From NCBI RefSeq assembly GCF_009765975.1, contig NZ_LMUJ01000111.1, positions 108,096-160,372 on the forward strand: a stretch of 52,277 nucleotides of DNA, read 5' to 3'. This DNA comes from Acidisphaera sp. S103 (GTDB taxonomy: Bacteria; Pseudomonadota; Alphaproteobacteria; Acetobacterales; Acetobacteraceae). Shown piece after piece: positions 33,303-41,328 of the stretch. The position numbers were made by a program, and so were the translations under genes. The notes below the pieces were generated by a model. The model worked only from the letters and a program-made list of their open reading frames with translations, did not search any database and had not been told where the DNA came from. Numbering within the stretch: position 1 is the first letter of the stretch; the number at the start of each line of letters is the position of its first letter.

Positions 33303-34576
33303 TTCGCGCCTTGGGCTTCGGTCTCCCGCGATGGATCGTCCTCCTGCCCGGCGCCGGGGTTCGGGTCGACAGGTTCGGCCGGCAGGCGCTGCAGGCGGGC
33401 CATCACACAGGCGTTGGCGCAGACACGCAGCCAGCCCTCGAACGAGAAATCATGCGCGTTGTCGTCGGGGGCGAAACGATCGATGTAGCCCTTCAGCAGG
33501 CCGGGCATCACCACCTCTACCGTGCCGGCCGGCCGGTCGCGTTCCGCTGGCACCACCCATAACAGCGTCGCCTCGCCATGGCGGTTCAGCGCCATGTGCA
33601 GGGGCAGGATCTCCTCCTCCGAGACGCCGGAGCCGAATTTGTAGATGAAGATCTTGTCGGTCAATTCGAGATCTTCGAGGAATTTGCGGCGGAGGAACTT
33701 TAGCCGGGCGGATTCCTGTTCGCGCATCAGCCAGATGCTGCGTTGCCCCTCATAAACGAAGGTGTGGTACACGAGGCCGAATTTCTTCTCGTGAATCATG
33801 TATTCCTTGCGGGGCGCGCCTTCGAGCCGCGGCTCGATGTCGTCGATCTCTCCCAGGCCCGCGAAGCCGTTATCGATGCCGCGGATCAGGTTGCGCATGA
33901 ACGTGCTGGAGAAACGGAGCAAACCGAGTGGTTCGGCGTCGCAGCGGCGTTGGAAGAGGCCGAATTCGCAGTTTTCACCGAGCGATTCGAATTTGAGGGC
34001 GATCTGCGGGATGGCCAGGCCGGTGCGGGTTGTCGCCCATTCCGTCAGGTCCACATGGCCGCGGGCGCCGAAGCCACGTTCCTGCGTGGAACCCAGCATC
34101 AGCCCGGTCGGCAGCCGGGTTTGCCGCGGCAGGATCGAGTCGGTGACCCGGTAAAGCTTGGCCTCGAACAAGGCGAAGGCCAGGGGACGGTCGTCGGCGA
34201 TGTCGGAGAAGTCCCTCGGCCGGGCAGCGTCGGGGTGTTGGAGGGTCACCACCATCTTGTCGGAGCGGCGGGCCAGACTGGCGGGGATACGGTAGCCCAA
34301 TAAAGTTGGCCGAGAAATGTCGGTGGAACCCACGACCGTATCGTTGACGGACACGATCAGCCGCTGGCCGGGCAGTTCCGGGGCGTGGACGAACGGGACG
34401 ACGTCCAGCGTCAGCACGAATTCGTCCGCTGCCCCAAGGCGGGGAAACACAAGATGGCTTTCGGCGCCGATGCCCCAGGTGAAGTCGTCTTCCGATTGAG
34501 CCCAGCCGCCGCCCAGGAAGGCGAGACTGTTGCCAGCGGAGGCGAAGCTGATCGTTAGATCACACTGAACTGTCAT
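33299..34576 (-). CDS. Two-domain protein of unknown function with a SLGENCEFG motif (DUF1796-like C-terminal half)
   Basis: This 425-residue protein has no signal peptide. Residues 1 to about 145 look like a beta-sandwich (GGGWAQSEDDFTWGIGAES, VFPRLGAADEFVLTLDV, LIVSVNDTVVGSTDI), reminiscent of carbohydrate-binding modules. From about residue 195 comes FESLGENCEFGLFQRR followed by LGLLRFSSTFMRNL, matching the pattern of putative papain-like cysteine peptidases (DUF1796), with a possible catalytic Cys in ENC and His further on (YMIHEKKFGLVYHTF). Function is unknown. It overlaps the HAD gene downstream, so the two are expressed together. Confidence 0.75.
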   Translation of the reverse strand: MTVQCDLTISFASAGNSLAFLGGGWAQSEDDFTWGIGAESHLVFPRLGAADEFVLTLDVVPFVHAPELPGQRLIVSVNDTVVGSTDISRPTLLGYRIPASLARRSDKMVVTLQHPDAARPRDFSDIADDRPLAFALFEAKLYRVTDSILPRQTRLPTGLMLGSTQERGFGARGHVDLTEWATTRTGLAIPQIALKFESLGENCEFGLFQRRCDAEPLGLLRFSSTFMRNLIRGIDNGFAGLGEIDDIEPRLEGAPRKEYMIHEKKFGLVYHTFVYEGQRSIWLMREQESARLKFLRRKFLEDLELTDKIFIYKFGSGVSEEEILPLHMALNRHGEATLLWVVPAERDRPAGTVEVVMPGLLKGYIDRFAPDDNAHDFSFEGWLRVCANACVMARLQRLPAEPVDPNPGAGQEDDPSRETEAQGAK

Positions 34577-34950
34577 GTTTCGCCTTTATGCCCAATCCCT
34601 GCAACCTGTGGTGGTCTAAGTCCATCCCGGTGCTACGGTCCTCACCCCGACGTAGTATTTTATGGGAGGTGAGTTTGACAAGCCTGTTACGATCTTAAAA
34701 AAATAGCCAAGTGTTTCAATATAATATGTCGACGTTGTGTAACATTCAAGGAACTGGCGACCGTGTCGCATCCAGGCCGGTTCACCGCATTCGCGGCAGC
34801 GGTTTTTATGCCGCTACGGTCTTGCCTGGCCCGATTCTGGTCGTCCCACCCCCATCGAGGCCGGTTTTCCGGCCATCTTGCTTACGATCTCGCTTATCCG
34901 CCGCCTGACTGCTTGACGGCTTGCAGACTGCCGTCCACATCGACGCTATC
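34577..34950. other. Gene-free gap before lipA
   Basis: These 374 bases separate two divergent genes. The middle is AT-rich (34670-34740) and contains a perfect TATAAT (34720-34725) on the plus strand, but the -35 position 17 bases upstream is only A-rich. TTGACA at 34675-34680 is too far away. A promoter for lipA is likely in this region but is not resolved. A 65-codon frame at 34711 has no recognisable features and is not called. Confidence 0.4.
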
Positions 34951-35925
34951 ATGTCCACAACCCGCCTGACTATCGACCATCGTTCGGAAGGCCCGCTGAG
35001 GCATCCGGAAAAAGCGCATCGGCCGGATAACCCGATCCAGCGCAAGCCGGACTGGATCAGGGTGAAGGCGCCGAATCATCCCGTCTATCATGAGACCAAG
35101 GCGTTGATTCGGGACAATCGCCTGGTGACGGTGTGCGAGGAGGCGGCTTGTCCCAATATCGGCGAGTGCTGGTCGCAGCGACATGCCACGATGATGATCA
35201 TGGGCGACACCTGCACGCGGGCTTGCAGCTTCTGCAACGTCCGCACCGGCCAGCCACTCGATCTTCAGGCGGATGAACCCGACCGTGTCGCCAACGCGGT
35301 GGCGAAGCTCGGGTTGCGGCACGTGGTGATCACCTCGGTGGATCGGGACGATCTGGCAGATGGCGGCGCGGCGCATTTCGCCGCCGTGATCCGGGCGATC
35401 CGGGGGGCGGCGCCGGAAACCACCATCGAGGTGCTGACCCCCGACTTCCTGCGCAAGCCGGGCGGGGCGGAGATTGTTGCCGGCGCCCGGCCGGACGTGT
35501 TCAACCATAATCTGGAGACTGTGCCGCGGCTGTATCCGACGATCCGGCCCGGTGCGCGCTATTACCAGTCGCTGCGGCTGCTGGACCGGGTGAAGCAGAT
35601 CGATCCGTCGATCTTCACCAAATCCGGTCTTATGGTCGGGTTGGGCGAGACGAAGGCGGAGATCATGCAGGTGATGGACGATCTGCGCATCGCCGACGTC
35701 GATTTTCTGACCATCGGCCAGTACTTGCAGCCGACCGTCAAGCACGCGGCGGTCGACCGGTTCGTCACGCCGGATGAGTTTTCCGAGTATGCCTCGATCG
35801 CTCGGGCCAAGGGGTTCCTGCTGGTGTCGGCGACACCGCTGACCCGCAGTTCCTATCACGCCGACTCGGATTTCGCGGCGTTGCGTACGGCGCGTGCCGG
35901 GAAACTGGCGCAATCGGCAGCCTGA
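34951..35925 (+). CDS. lipA: Lipoyl synthase
   Basis: This 324-residue radical SAM enzyme inserts two sulfurs into octanoyl groups to make lipoate. It has the auxiliary cluster motif Cys62-Cys67-Cys73 ([14 protein letters not shown]), the radical SAM motif Cys88-Cys92-Cys95 ([12 protein letters not shown]), and the C-terminal RSSYHA that completes the auxiliary site. The ATG at 34951 gives normal length. The COQ10-like gene starts 13 bases after its stop, as is common in alphaproteobacteria. Confidence 0.97.
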   Translation: MSTTRLTIDHRSEGPLRHPEKAHRPDNPIQRKPDWIRVKAPNHPVYHETKALIRDNRLVTVCEEAACPNIGECWSQRHATMMIMGDTCTRACSFCNVRTGQPLDLQADEPDRVANAVAKLGLRHVVITSVDRDDLADGGAAHFAAVIRAIRGAAPETTIEVLTPDFLRKPGGAEIVAGARPDVFNHNLETVPRLYPTIRPGARYYQSLRLLDRVKQIDPSIFTKSGLMVGLGETKAEIMQVMDDLRIADVDFLTIGQYLQPTVKHAAVDRFVTPDEFSEYASIARAKGFLLVSATPLTRSSYHADSDFAALRTARAGKLAQSAA

Positions 35926-35938
35926 TGCTTCCGTACTG

Positions 35939-36382
35939 ATGCCTACTTATGCGGAACGGCAGATCGTACCGTACGCCCCCGAGCAACTGTTCGATCTGGT
36001 GGCGGACGTCGGATCCTATCCGAAGTTCCTGCCGTGGTGTGTCGGCGCGCGGGTTCGCAGCCGTAGCGAGACGCAGTTGCTTGCCGATCTCACCATCGGG
36101 TTCGGGCCGTTTCGGGAAAGTTTCACCAGCCGGGTCACGTTGGACCGGCCGAACCGCGTGGGGGTGAAATACGAAAATGGGCCGTTCCGCTATTTAAACA
36201 ATCAGTGGGATTTCTCGCCGCACGGAACGGGTGCCGAGGTGGCGTTCTTCGTCGAGTTCGAGTTCCGCAGCCGCCTCTTGCAGGCGGCGATCGGTGTGGT
36301 GTTCAACGAGGCGGTGCGGCGGATGGTGAACGCCTTCCTTAAGCGTGCCCGCGACGTTTATGGTCCGCCTCCGGTTACTTAG
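35939..36382 (+). CDS. COQ10/RatA-like START-domain protein (coenzyme Q-binding)
   Basis: These 147 residues are a START/SRPBCC fold: PYAPEQLFDLVADVGSYPKFLPWCVGARV at the N-terminal strand-helix, and a final helix VFNEAVRRMVNAFLKRARDVYG. In mitochondria and alphaproteobacteria the family binds ubiquinone and supports its use in respiration. Enteric RatA annotations describe the same fold. It starts at 35939, right after lipA, in a likely operon. Its TAG stop is the first three bases of a long hairpin. Confidence 0.9.
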   Translation: MPTYAERQIVPYAPEQLFDLVADVGSYPKFLPWCVGARVRSRSETQLLADLTIGFGPFRESFTSRVTLDRPNRVGVKYENGPFRYLNNQWDFSPHGTGAEVAFFVEFEFRSRLLQAAIGVVFNEAVRRMVNAFLKRARDVYGPPPVT

Positions 36383-36418
36383 GGCATGGCAGCTTCAGGT
36401 TGAAGCTACCATGCCCTA
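36380..36418 (+). terminator. Hairpin overlapping the COQ10-like gene's stop codon
   Basis: A long inverted repeat (arms 36380-36398 and 36400-36418, one internal mismatch) begins with the TAG stop codon itself (TAGGGCATGG...CCATGCCCTA). No T-run follows, so it may act as a mRNA 3' end or attenuating hairpin rather than a strict intrinsic terminator. Confidence 0.6.
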
Positions 36419-36445
36419 ACCTGTATGTCTGAGATGGCGATTCAC

Positions 36446-36471
36446 GTTTCAGGTTGAAATCAACCTCAAAC
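36446..36471 (+). repeat. Second hairpin before the threonine aldolase gene
   Basis: Arms GTTTCAGGTTGA and TCAACCTCAAAC pair with one mismatch around AA. It shares the CAGGTTGA word with the hairpin at 36380-36418, so both may belong to one intergenic repeat element. Confidence 0.55.
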
Positions 36472-36495
36472 GATCGCGCTCTGGAAGGATCTGTC

Positions 36496-37560
36496 ATGGT
36501 CTATGCGCCTGTCCGCCCGGATCGGTCCCTGCCGCCGATTCGGGTCAATCTATTCTCCGATACCCAGACCCGGCCGTCCGCCGGCATGAAGGACGCCATG
36601 TTGCGGGCCGAAGTCGGCGATGAGCAGAATGGCGACGATCCGACGGTGAACGCGTTGTGCGATCGGATGGCGGCGCTGACGGGGAAGCAGGCGGCCGTAT
36701 TTCTGCCCACGGGCACCATGTGCAATCAGATTTCCATCCTGGTGCATTGCCGGCCAGGCGACGAAATCCTGGCGCATGAGAGTTCGCACATCATTGCCAA
36801 TGAAGGCGGCGGCCCCGGTGCGTTGGCCGGTGCGGTGATCCTGGGGTTGCGCGGGGCGCGCGGGATGTTCGACAGCACGACCATGAAGGCGGCGCTGCGG
36901 GAGAAGCGGCGGAATGCGCCGCCGCAGACCCTGGTCGCGGTGGAGCAGACGGCGAACGCTGGCGGTGGTGCGGTGTGGCCGCTGGCGCAACTGACCGATG
37001 TGCTCTCCACGGCACATGAACTGGGGCTGCGGACCCACATGGATGGTGCCCGGCTGATGAATGCCGTGGTTGCCGCCGGGGTGACGGCGCGGGAGACGGC
37101 CGAGCATTGCGATTCGGTGTGGCTGGATTTCACCAAAGGGCTGGGTGCGCCGCTGGGGGCGGTTCTGTGCGGGTCCGAGGCGTTCATCGACGAGGCTTGG
37201 CGCTGGAAGCAGCGGCTGGGCGGATCGCTGCGGCAGGCCGGGATGTGTGCGGCGGCCTGCGTGTACGCGTTGGATGAGAACGTCGACCGGCTGGCGGAGG
37301 ACCATGCCAACGCTCGGGCATTGGCGCGCGGGTTGGCGCAGGTGGCCGGACTGGTGGTGGAGGAGCCGGAGACGAACCTGGTGTTCTTCGATACGCGCGG
37401 CACGGGTCTGACAGCGGATGCGCTGGCGGGGAAGGTGCGGCGCGAGGGGGTGTCGATTTCGGTCGTGGACCCATATCGGATGCGGGCTTGCACGCATTTG
37501 GATGTCGATGCGGCAGGCGTGGAGTCCGCCGTGCGAACGGTGGCCGAGGCGTTGCGTTAG
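36496..37560 (+). CDS. ltaE: Low-specificity L-threonine aldolase
   Basis: This 354-residue PLP enzyme cleaves threonine or allo-threonine to glycine and acetaldehyde. PLP-lysine is Lys214 (SVWLDFTKGLGAPLGAVL). Other family blocks are FSDTQTRPSAGM, AVFLPTGTMCNQISI and LRTHMDGARLMNA (Asp contacting the PLP ring). The ATG at 36496 follows GGAAGGA; the frame from 36454 would read through the upstream hairpin. Confidence 0.93.
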   Translation: MVYAPVRPDRSLPPIRVNLFSDTQTRPSAGMKDAMLRAEVGDEQNGDDPTVNALCDRMAALTGKQAAVFLPTGTMCNQISILVHCRPGDEILAHESSHIIANEGGGPGALAGAVILGLRGARGMFDSTTMKAALREKRRNAPPQTLVAVEQTANAGGGAVWPLAQLTDVLSTAHELGLRTHMDGARLMNAVVAAGVTARETAEHCDSVWLDFTKGLGAPLGAVLCGSEAFIDEAWRWKQRLGGSLRQAGMCAAACVYALDENVDRLAEDHANARALARGLAQVAGLVVEEPETNLVFFDTRGTGLTADALAGKVRREGVSISVVDPYRMRACTHLDVDAAGVESAVRTVAEALR

Positions 37561-37631
37561 ATCATCCGGTTCATTTTTCGTTAAGAATCTGCCTGTAGGC
37601 TTACCCGGTCACGTCACTGGGAGAGTGTTTC

Positions 37632-38081
37632 ATGAGCCGATTTCTTGGCCTTTTGCTTTTGTCCGCTTTGAGTGTGCCGGCACTTGCCGCCGACCCGCCA
37701 ACAGTGAAGGCGCCGCATCAGCACCATCCGCGTATGACGTGGGAGGCGCATTTCGCCCAAGCCAATCTGGCACATGACGGGCACCTGACCATGGCGGAGG
37801 CCAAGGGCGGGGACACCCTGGTGGCGAAGCATTTCGACGAGATCGATGCAACGCATAGAGGCTACGTCACCGAGGATGATATCCGGGCCTGGCGGGAACA
37901 GCACAAATCGGCCCGTCACCGTACGAAGACCGGCAGCACGAAGCATCGTGGCACAACGCAGGAGACGCCCGTTGCGGCGACGGGGACCGCGGGTGGGTCC
38001 GCGACGGTTGCGAAGCCGTCCAACCCACCGGCCGCGCCTGGGGACATGGCTGGCGGCGCGACTAGAGCGTTTTCACCCTGA
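37632..38081 (+). CDS. Exported EF-hand domain protein
   Basis: These 149 residues have a signal peptide (hydrophobic 5-17, cleavage ALA-AD) and two degenerate EF-hands: ANLAHDGHLTMAEAK and DEIDATHRGYVTEDDIRAW. The tail is rich in Thr, Lys, Gly and Pro and probably disordered. It would bind calcium weakly in the periplasm. The last residues (TRAFSP) and stop codon come from an intergenic palindrome at 38062-38105, so the original end may have been lost. Alone between the threonine aldolase and a convergent channel gene. Confidence 0.82.
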   Translation: MSRFLGLLLLSALSVPALAADPPTVKAPHQHHPRMTWEAHFAQANLAHDGHLTMAEAKGGDTLVAKHFDEIDATHRGYVTEDDIRAWREQHKSARHRTKTGSTKHRGTTQETPVAATGTAGGSATVAKPSNPPAAPGDMAGGATRAFSP

Positions 38082-38167
38082 CTGTGCAGGGTGAAAACGC
38101 TCTAGCTCTTTGTTTGATCGCATGATTCACGCGCTCTGGACGTCCCGCCCAGCGCGATCATGCTCTA
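38062..38167. repeat. Dispersed double-hairpin repeat, copy 1
   Basis: The first hairpin is a perfect 19-bp stem (38062-38080 and 38087-38105, loop ACTGTG). The second pairs GCATGAT (38120-38126) and CGCGCT (38130-38135) with AGCGCG (38151-38156) and ATCATGC (38157-38163). It lies between convergent genes and is likely a bidirectional 3'-end signal. Related copies are at 42481 and 46756. Confidence 0.85.
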
Positions 38168-38181
38168 ATAAAAACTGACGG

Positions 38182-39018
38182 CTACTTCGTTTCGGTCAAC
38201 TCGGTGGCCAGCGGCGCATGGTTCAGCAGTGCGGCCAGGATGGCTCCGCCCACCGCGTTGCCCAGAAAGGTCGGTATCAGAAAACGGACCACATAGTCTG
38301 CAACCGTCGCATGGCCGGTGAAAACGCGGAACGCCGCCTCCACCGATCCGGCGATGATATGCGGGAACTGGCAGATCGCGATGACATAGGTCAGCAAAAT
38401 GATGATCAGCGCCCGGCTCGCATCCGCCGAGGGCAGCAACCAGACCATCAACCCGATGAGCCACCCGGCCGCCCCGGCGGTCAACATCGTGTGCCAGAAC
38501 GACCCTTCCAGCGTGTGCGCCGCGACGTCCTGCATTGCCTGCACCGTCGGGTCCGGAAAAATGTTCGGCTGAGCGGCGATCCCGGCGAACACCCAGGTGG
38601 CGCCGATATTCGCGGTCAGCACAATGGTCCAGACTCGCAGGGTTTGCAGAACGGTATGCAGGTTTCGCCGCGTCAGCGCCGGAATAAGGGCGGTCAGCGT
38701 CGTCTCGGTGAACAATTGCTGGCGCCCGAGGATGACGATCAGGAACCCGACGGAATAGCCGAAACCGGACACCAGCGGCCGCCACGGTGCATCCGGCAGG
38801 TGCGCCTGTAACGTCGCCTGCGTCAGGAACGAAAACCCGATCGACAGTCCGGCTGCGATTCCCGACCAGACCAGTCCGTTGAACGACCGTTCGAGTTCCT
38901 CCTCGCCCTGGTCGCGGATGATCTCGTGGATCACCAGCGCGCCGATCGGCGCCCCCGCGGCGGCCTGGCGCTGTTCCCGCTGATCCAGATGGGGGGAGGA
39001 TTCCCCAGCGTCTGCCAT
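38182..39018 (-). CDS. Formate/nitrite transporter (FNT) family protein, YfdC-like
   Basis: The 278 residues form a pentameric-channel subunit with six membrane helices. Before them is a YfdC-like cytoplasmic start (VIHEIIRDQGEEELERSFNGLVWSGIAAGLSIGFSFL), with GRQQLFTETTL and FLIPTFLGNAVGGAIL in the membrane part. FNT proteins pass small monovalent anions such as formate, nitrite, lactate or hydrosulfide; YfdC substrates are not known. The start at 39018 is chosen over 39156, which would overlap the divergent gene. It faces away from the UGSC cluster, with which it may share a promoter region. Confidence 0.9.
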   Translation of the reverse strand: MADAGESSPHLDQREQRQAAAGAPIGALVIHEIIRDQGEEELERSFNGLVWSGIAAGLSIGFSFLTQATLQAHLPDAPWRPLVSGFGYSVGFLIVILGRQQLFTETTLTALIPALTRRNLHTVLQTLRVWTIVLTANIGATWVFAGIAAQPNIFPDPTVQAMQDVAAHTLEGSFWHTMLTAGAAGWLIGLMVWLLPSADASRALIIILLTYVIAICQFPHIIAGSVEAAFRVFTGHATVADYVVRFLIPTFLGNAVGGAILAALLNHAPLATELTETK

Positions 39019-39208
39019 GGCCGCTCCCGCTGATGTGCCGGTGCGTAACGCTTGGCGGCTGGGAACGTTGTGGCTGGGTCGGATCACATTCGGGACGGAC
39101 GGGTTGGCGGGCGGTGCCGATGAACCGGCGCGACGCGCATCCATTGGTGACAACACCGCTGGCCCATGCTTCGCTTACGACGACGCCCCCGCAAACGGAC
39201 ACCCTCTC

Positions 39209-40264
39209 GTGCAACTCGCGTCCAAAACCTACCAGGCTGACGATATCGCGGCCGTTCAGGAACTCTATCATTCCAACGGCTGGACCGATGGGCTGCCGAT
39301 CGTGCCGCCGACGCGGGACGCCGTGGAAGCGTGCCTGGAATGGGCGATGATGCCGCCGGACCAGCTTCTGGGGATCGAACCGGTTCGGGCACAGGCGGTG
39401 ACGGCGGAGAAGCTGGCCGTCAACGCGGTGATGGCGGGCTGTTTGCCGATGCATTTTCCTGTGGTCGCCACCGCTTTCATGGCGATGCTGGATGAAAAAT
39501 TCCTGCTGCATGGTGCTACCGCCAGCACGGGCGGCTGCGCTGTTTTCGTTCTCCTGAACGGTCCGATCCGGCTTGAGCTCGGCGCCGCGGGCAGCTTCAA
39601 TGCGCTGGGCAATTCCGATCGCGCGACGGCGGTGATCGGGCGTGCGCTGCGGCTGGCGCTGATCAATATCCTGGATGTGCGGCCGGGCGGGATCGATCGG
39701 TCCACACTGGGCCATCCCGGCAAATTCACCTTTTGCGTCGCCGAGGATGAGGAAGACTCGACCTGGCTGTCCCTCGCCGAACAGCGTGGCATGCCGAAGG
39801 AAGTGTCCGCCGTGACGGTCATGGCCGCCGGCGCGCCGCGGCAGATCATGAACGAATGGACGACCCGGCCGGAGGAAATCCTGGAGACGTTCGCCGCCGA
39901 GATGCGGGCGAACCTGCGGCATTATTCGCTGCACGCCGGCAACTACGCGCTGATCATTCCGAAGCAGTTGCGCGAACACATCCAGGCGGCGGGCTGGAGC
40001 AAGACGGACATCGCGGCATTCATCTACGAGCGGGCAAGAATTCCACGCCGCGAATGGGCCGATGTCGGCAAGGGCGCGGTGGTGCGGGATCGGGGCGACA
40101 GCATCTATCCGGCCCTGGAATCCCCCGAACATCTGCTCGTCGTGGCGGCGGGTGGGCCGGCGGGCGGGTTCGGCGCAGTGATCCCGCCGTGGCTCGGGCA
40201 CAAAAGCCAGGCCGTGACGATGGCGATCGGGGCCTGTGTTGACTGTGAACCTCCCAAGGGCTGA
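39209..40264 (+). CDS. Conserved protein of unknown function, neighbour of the UGSC selenoprotein
   Basis: The 351 residues are predicted cytoplasmic, with no signal peptide. Recognisable blocks are LYHSNGWTDGLPIVPPT at the start, AVMAGCLPMHFPVV, TGGCAVFVLLNGP, and HKSQAVTMAIGACVDCEPPKG at the end. The last contains a CxxC pair (Cys343, Cys346) at the C-terminus that could exchange electrons with the selenocysteine of the next protein. I use a GTG start at 39209 because the ATG at 39017 would overlap the divergent start and adds an unconserved-looking Arg/Gly tract. The start is uncertain. The UGSC gene begins 29 bases downstream. Confidence 0.75.
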   Translation: MQLASKTYQADDIAAVQELYHSNGWTDGLPIVPPTRDAVEACLEWAMMPPDQLLGIEPVRAQAVTAEKLAVNAVMAGCLPMHFPVVATAFMAMLDEKFLLHGATASTGGCAVFVLLNGPIRLELGAAGSFNALGNSDRATAVIGRALRLALINILDVRPGGIDRSTLGHPGKFTFCVAEDEEDSTWLSLAEQRGMPKEVSAVTVMAAGAPRQIMNEWTTRPEEILETFAAEMRANLRHYSLHAGNYALIIPKQLREHIQAAGWSKTDIAAFIYERARIPRREWADVGKGAVVRDRGDSIYPALESPEHLLVVAAGGPAGGFGAVIPPWLGHKSQAVTMAIGACVDCEPPKG

Positions 40265-40293
40265 AATCTGTCACTGGAGGGAAGGGCGCCATC

Positions 40294-40818
40294 ATGGCTT
40301 TCCAGGTTCTGGATCCGACGAATGAGTCCGCGCCGCCGCTGGGGCAGCTTGCGCCGCGGCCGTTGTCGCTGCGGGGGAAGACGGTCGGTTTCATCTCCAA
40401 CGGCAAAGAGGGGACGAAGGGCTTCTTCGCTCACCTCGATCGGATGTTGCGGGACGAATTCGGTGTGGCCAACGTCGTCAGCCGGGTGAAGTCGAACTAC
40501 AGCGCGCCGGCGGACGGGTATATCGTGGGTGAGGTCGTCAATTGGGACGCGATCGTGACCGGGATCGGCGACTGAGGCAGTTGCTCGTCGTGCAGTCTGC
40601 ATGACTCCATTGTTGGCGAACGCTTGGGTGTGCCTGCTGTCGCGGTCATGACGACTCGGTTTGTCAGTGCGGCTGAGTTGATGAGCCGTGTGCTGGGGAT
40701 GCCCGGGTATGGGTTCGCGGTGATCGCGCACCCGGTCAGCAGCGCGACGGATGACGGGTTGGCCGATATGGCGCGGGCGACGGTCGAGCAGATGCGGCGG
40801 CTGCTGGCGCTGGGGTAG
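40294..40818 (+). CDS. UGSC-family selenoprotein (in-frame TGA at 40573-40575 read as selenocysteine)
   Basis: One reading frame from 40294 to 40818 is interrupted only by TGA at codon 94. Codons before it encode VVNWDAIVTGIGD; after it come GSCSSCSLHDSIVGERLGVP and a helical end. The reconstructed protein has Sec94-Gly-Ser-Cys97-x2-Cys100, which is exactly the UGSC motif of a known selenoprotein family of unknown function, thought to be redox-active. GGAGGGA precedes the ATG at 40294, and the total length is 174 residues. A hairpin downstream of the TGA fits a bacterial SECIS. Standard gene callers would split this into a 93-residue protein plus an orphan tail. Selenocysteine machinery is not in the window. 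Confidence 0.85.
40576..40605 (+). promoter_or_regulatory. Candidate bacterial SECIS element
   Basis: Eleven bases after the TGA, an 8-bp stem (40587-40594 with 40598-40605, one G-T wobble) closes a GTC loop. The loop starts 20 bases from the TGA and has G first. Both features fit published bacterial SECIS consensus (apical loop about 16-37 bases downstream of UGA, G in the first two loop positions). The stem lies inside the coding sequence, as expected in bacteria. Confidence 0.65.
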
Positions 40819-40866
40819 GAACCCGGACGGGCTTGGCGTGTTTCTGTGTCGATCGGGAGGGCTGAT

Positions 40867-41292
40867 ATGGCGCGCGTCGTTGGCATCGATCACCTGTCGA
40901 TCCGGGTGAGCAATTACGAGAAATCGAAGGCGTTCTACGAGCGGCTGTTCGCGTTTCTTGGGTTCAAGGTCGAGGCGGACTATCCGGGGACCATGGGATG
41001 GACCAACGGTAAGACGCTGTTCTGGATCGCTCAGGCAGATCCACCGCCCCGGAAGCAGCGGCACCATATTGGGGATGTCGGGTTCCATCATTACGCTTTC
41101 CGGCTGCGCAGTCGGAAGGATGTGGATGAATTGGATGCGTTCCTACGGGACGACCTGAAGGCCACGATCGTCGATCCGGCGGGGGAATATTACGACGACT
41201 ATTACGCCGTGTTCTTCCTGGATCCCGACGGCATGAAGCTGGAGGGCATGAAGTGGGGTGAGAACCAGCCGAAAGCGGGCCGCGGCACGTAG
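40867..41292 (+). CDS. VOC (glyoxalase/dioxygenase) family protein
   Basis: These 141 residues form one VOC module pair: VVGIDHLSIRVSNYEKSKAFYERLFAF at the first beta strand (metal-ligand His), VGFHHYAFRLRSRKDVDELDAF in the second half, and FFLDPDGMKLEGM with the terminal Glu ligand. The family includes glyoxalase I, dioxygenases and resistance proteins; the substrate is unknown. The ATG at 40867 follows GGGAGGGCTGAT. It lies 48 bases after the selenoprotein gene, on the same strand, so it may belong to the same operon. Confidence 0.88.
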   Translation: MARVVGIDHLSIRVSNYEKSKAFYERLFAFLGFKVEADYPGTMGWTNGKTLFWIAQADPPPRKQRHHIGDVGFHHYAFRLRSRKDVDELDAFLRDDLKATIVDPAGEYYDDYYAVFFLDPDGMKLEGMKWGENQPKAGRGT

Positions 41293-41328
41293 CCAGGGGT
41301 CGTTACGCCCCCTCGACCCGACCTGGAA

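Noticed and set aside
34711..34908. 65-codon frame in the gap before lipA
   Set aside because: It has no ribosome site, no recognisable motif and lies in a probable leader or promoter region.
38165..40201. 678-codon minus-strand frame spanning the FNT gene and the unknown gene
   Set aside because: It overlaps two better-supported genes in other frames, and its translation is an Arg/Pro-rich composition typical of shadow frames.
40294..40575. UGSC gene read as a nonsense-mutated pseudogene
   Set aside because: The codons after the TGA keep the family motif GSCSSC and a coherent protein end, and a SECIS-like hairpin follows. Recoding explains this better than decay.
40624..40818. Separate 64-residue protein downstream of the TGA
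   Set aside because: It is in the same frame as the upstream gene with only the TGA between, starts mid-fold, has no ribosome site, and belongs to the UGSC protein.
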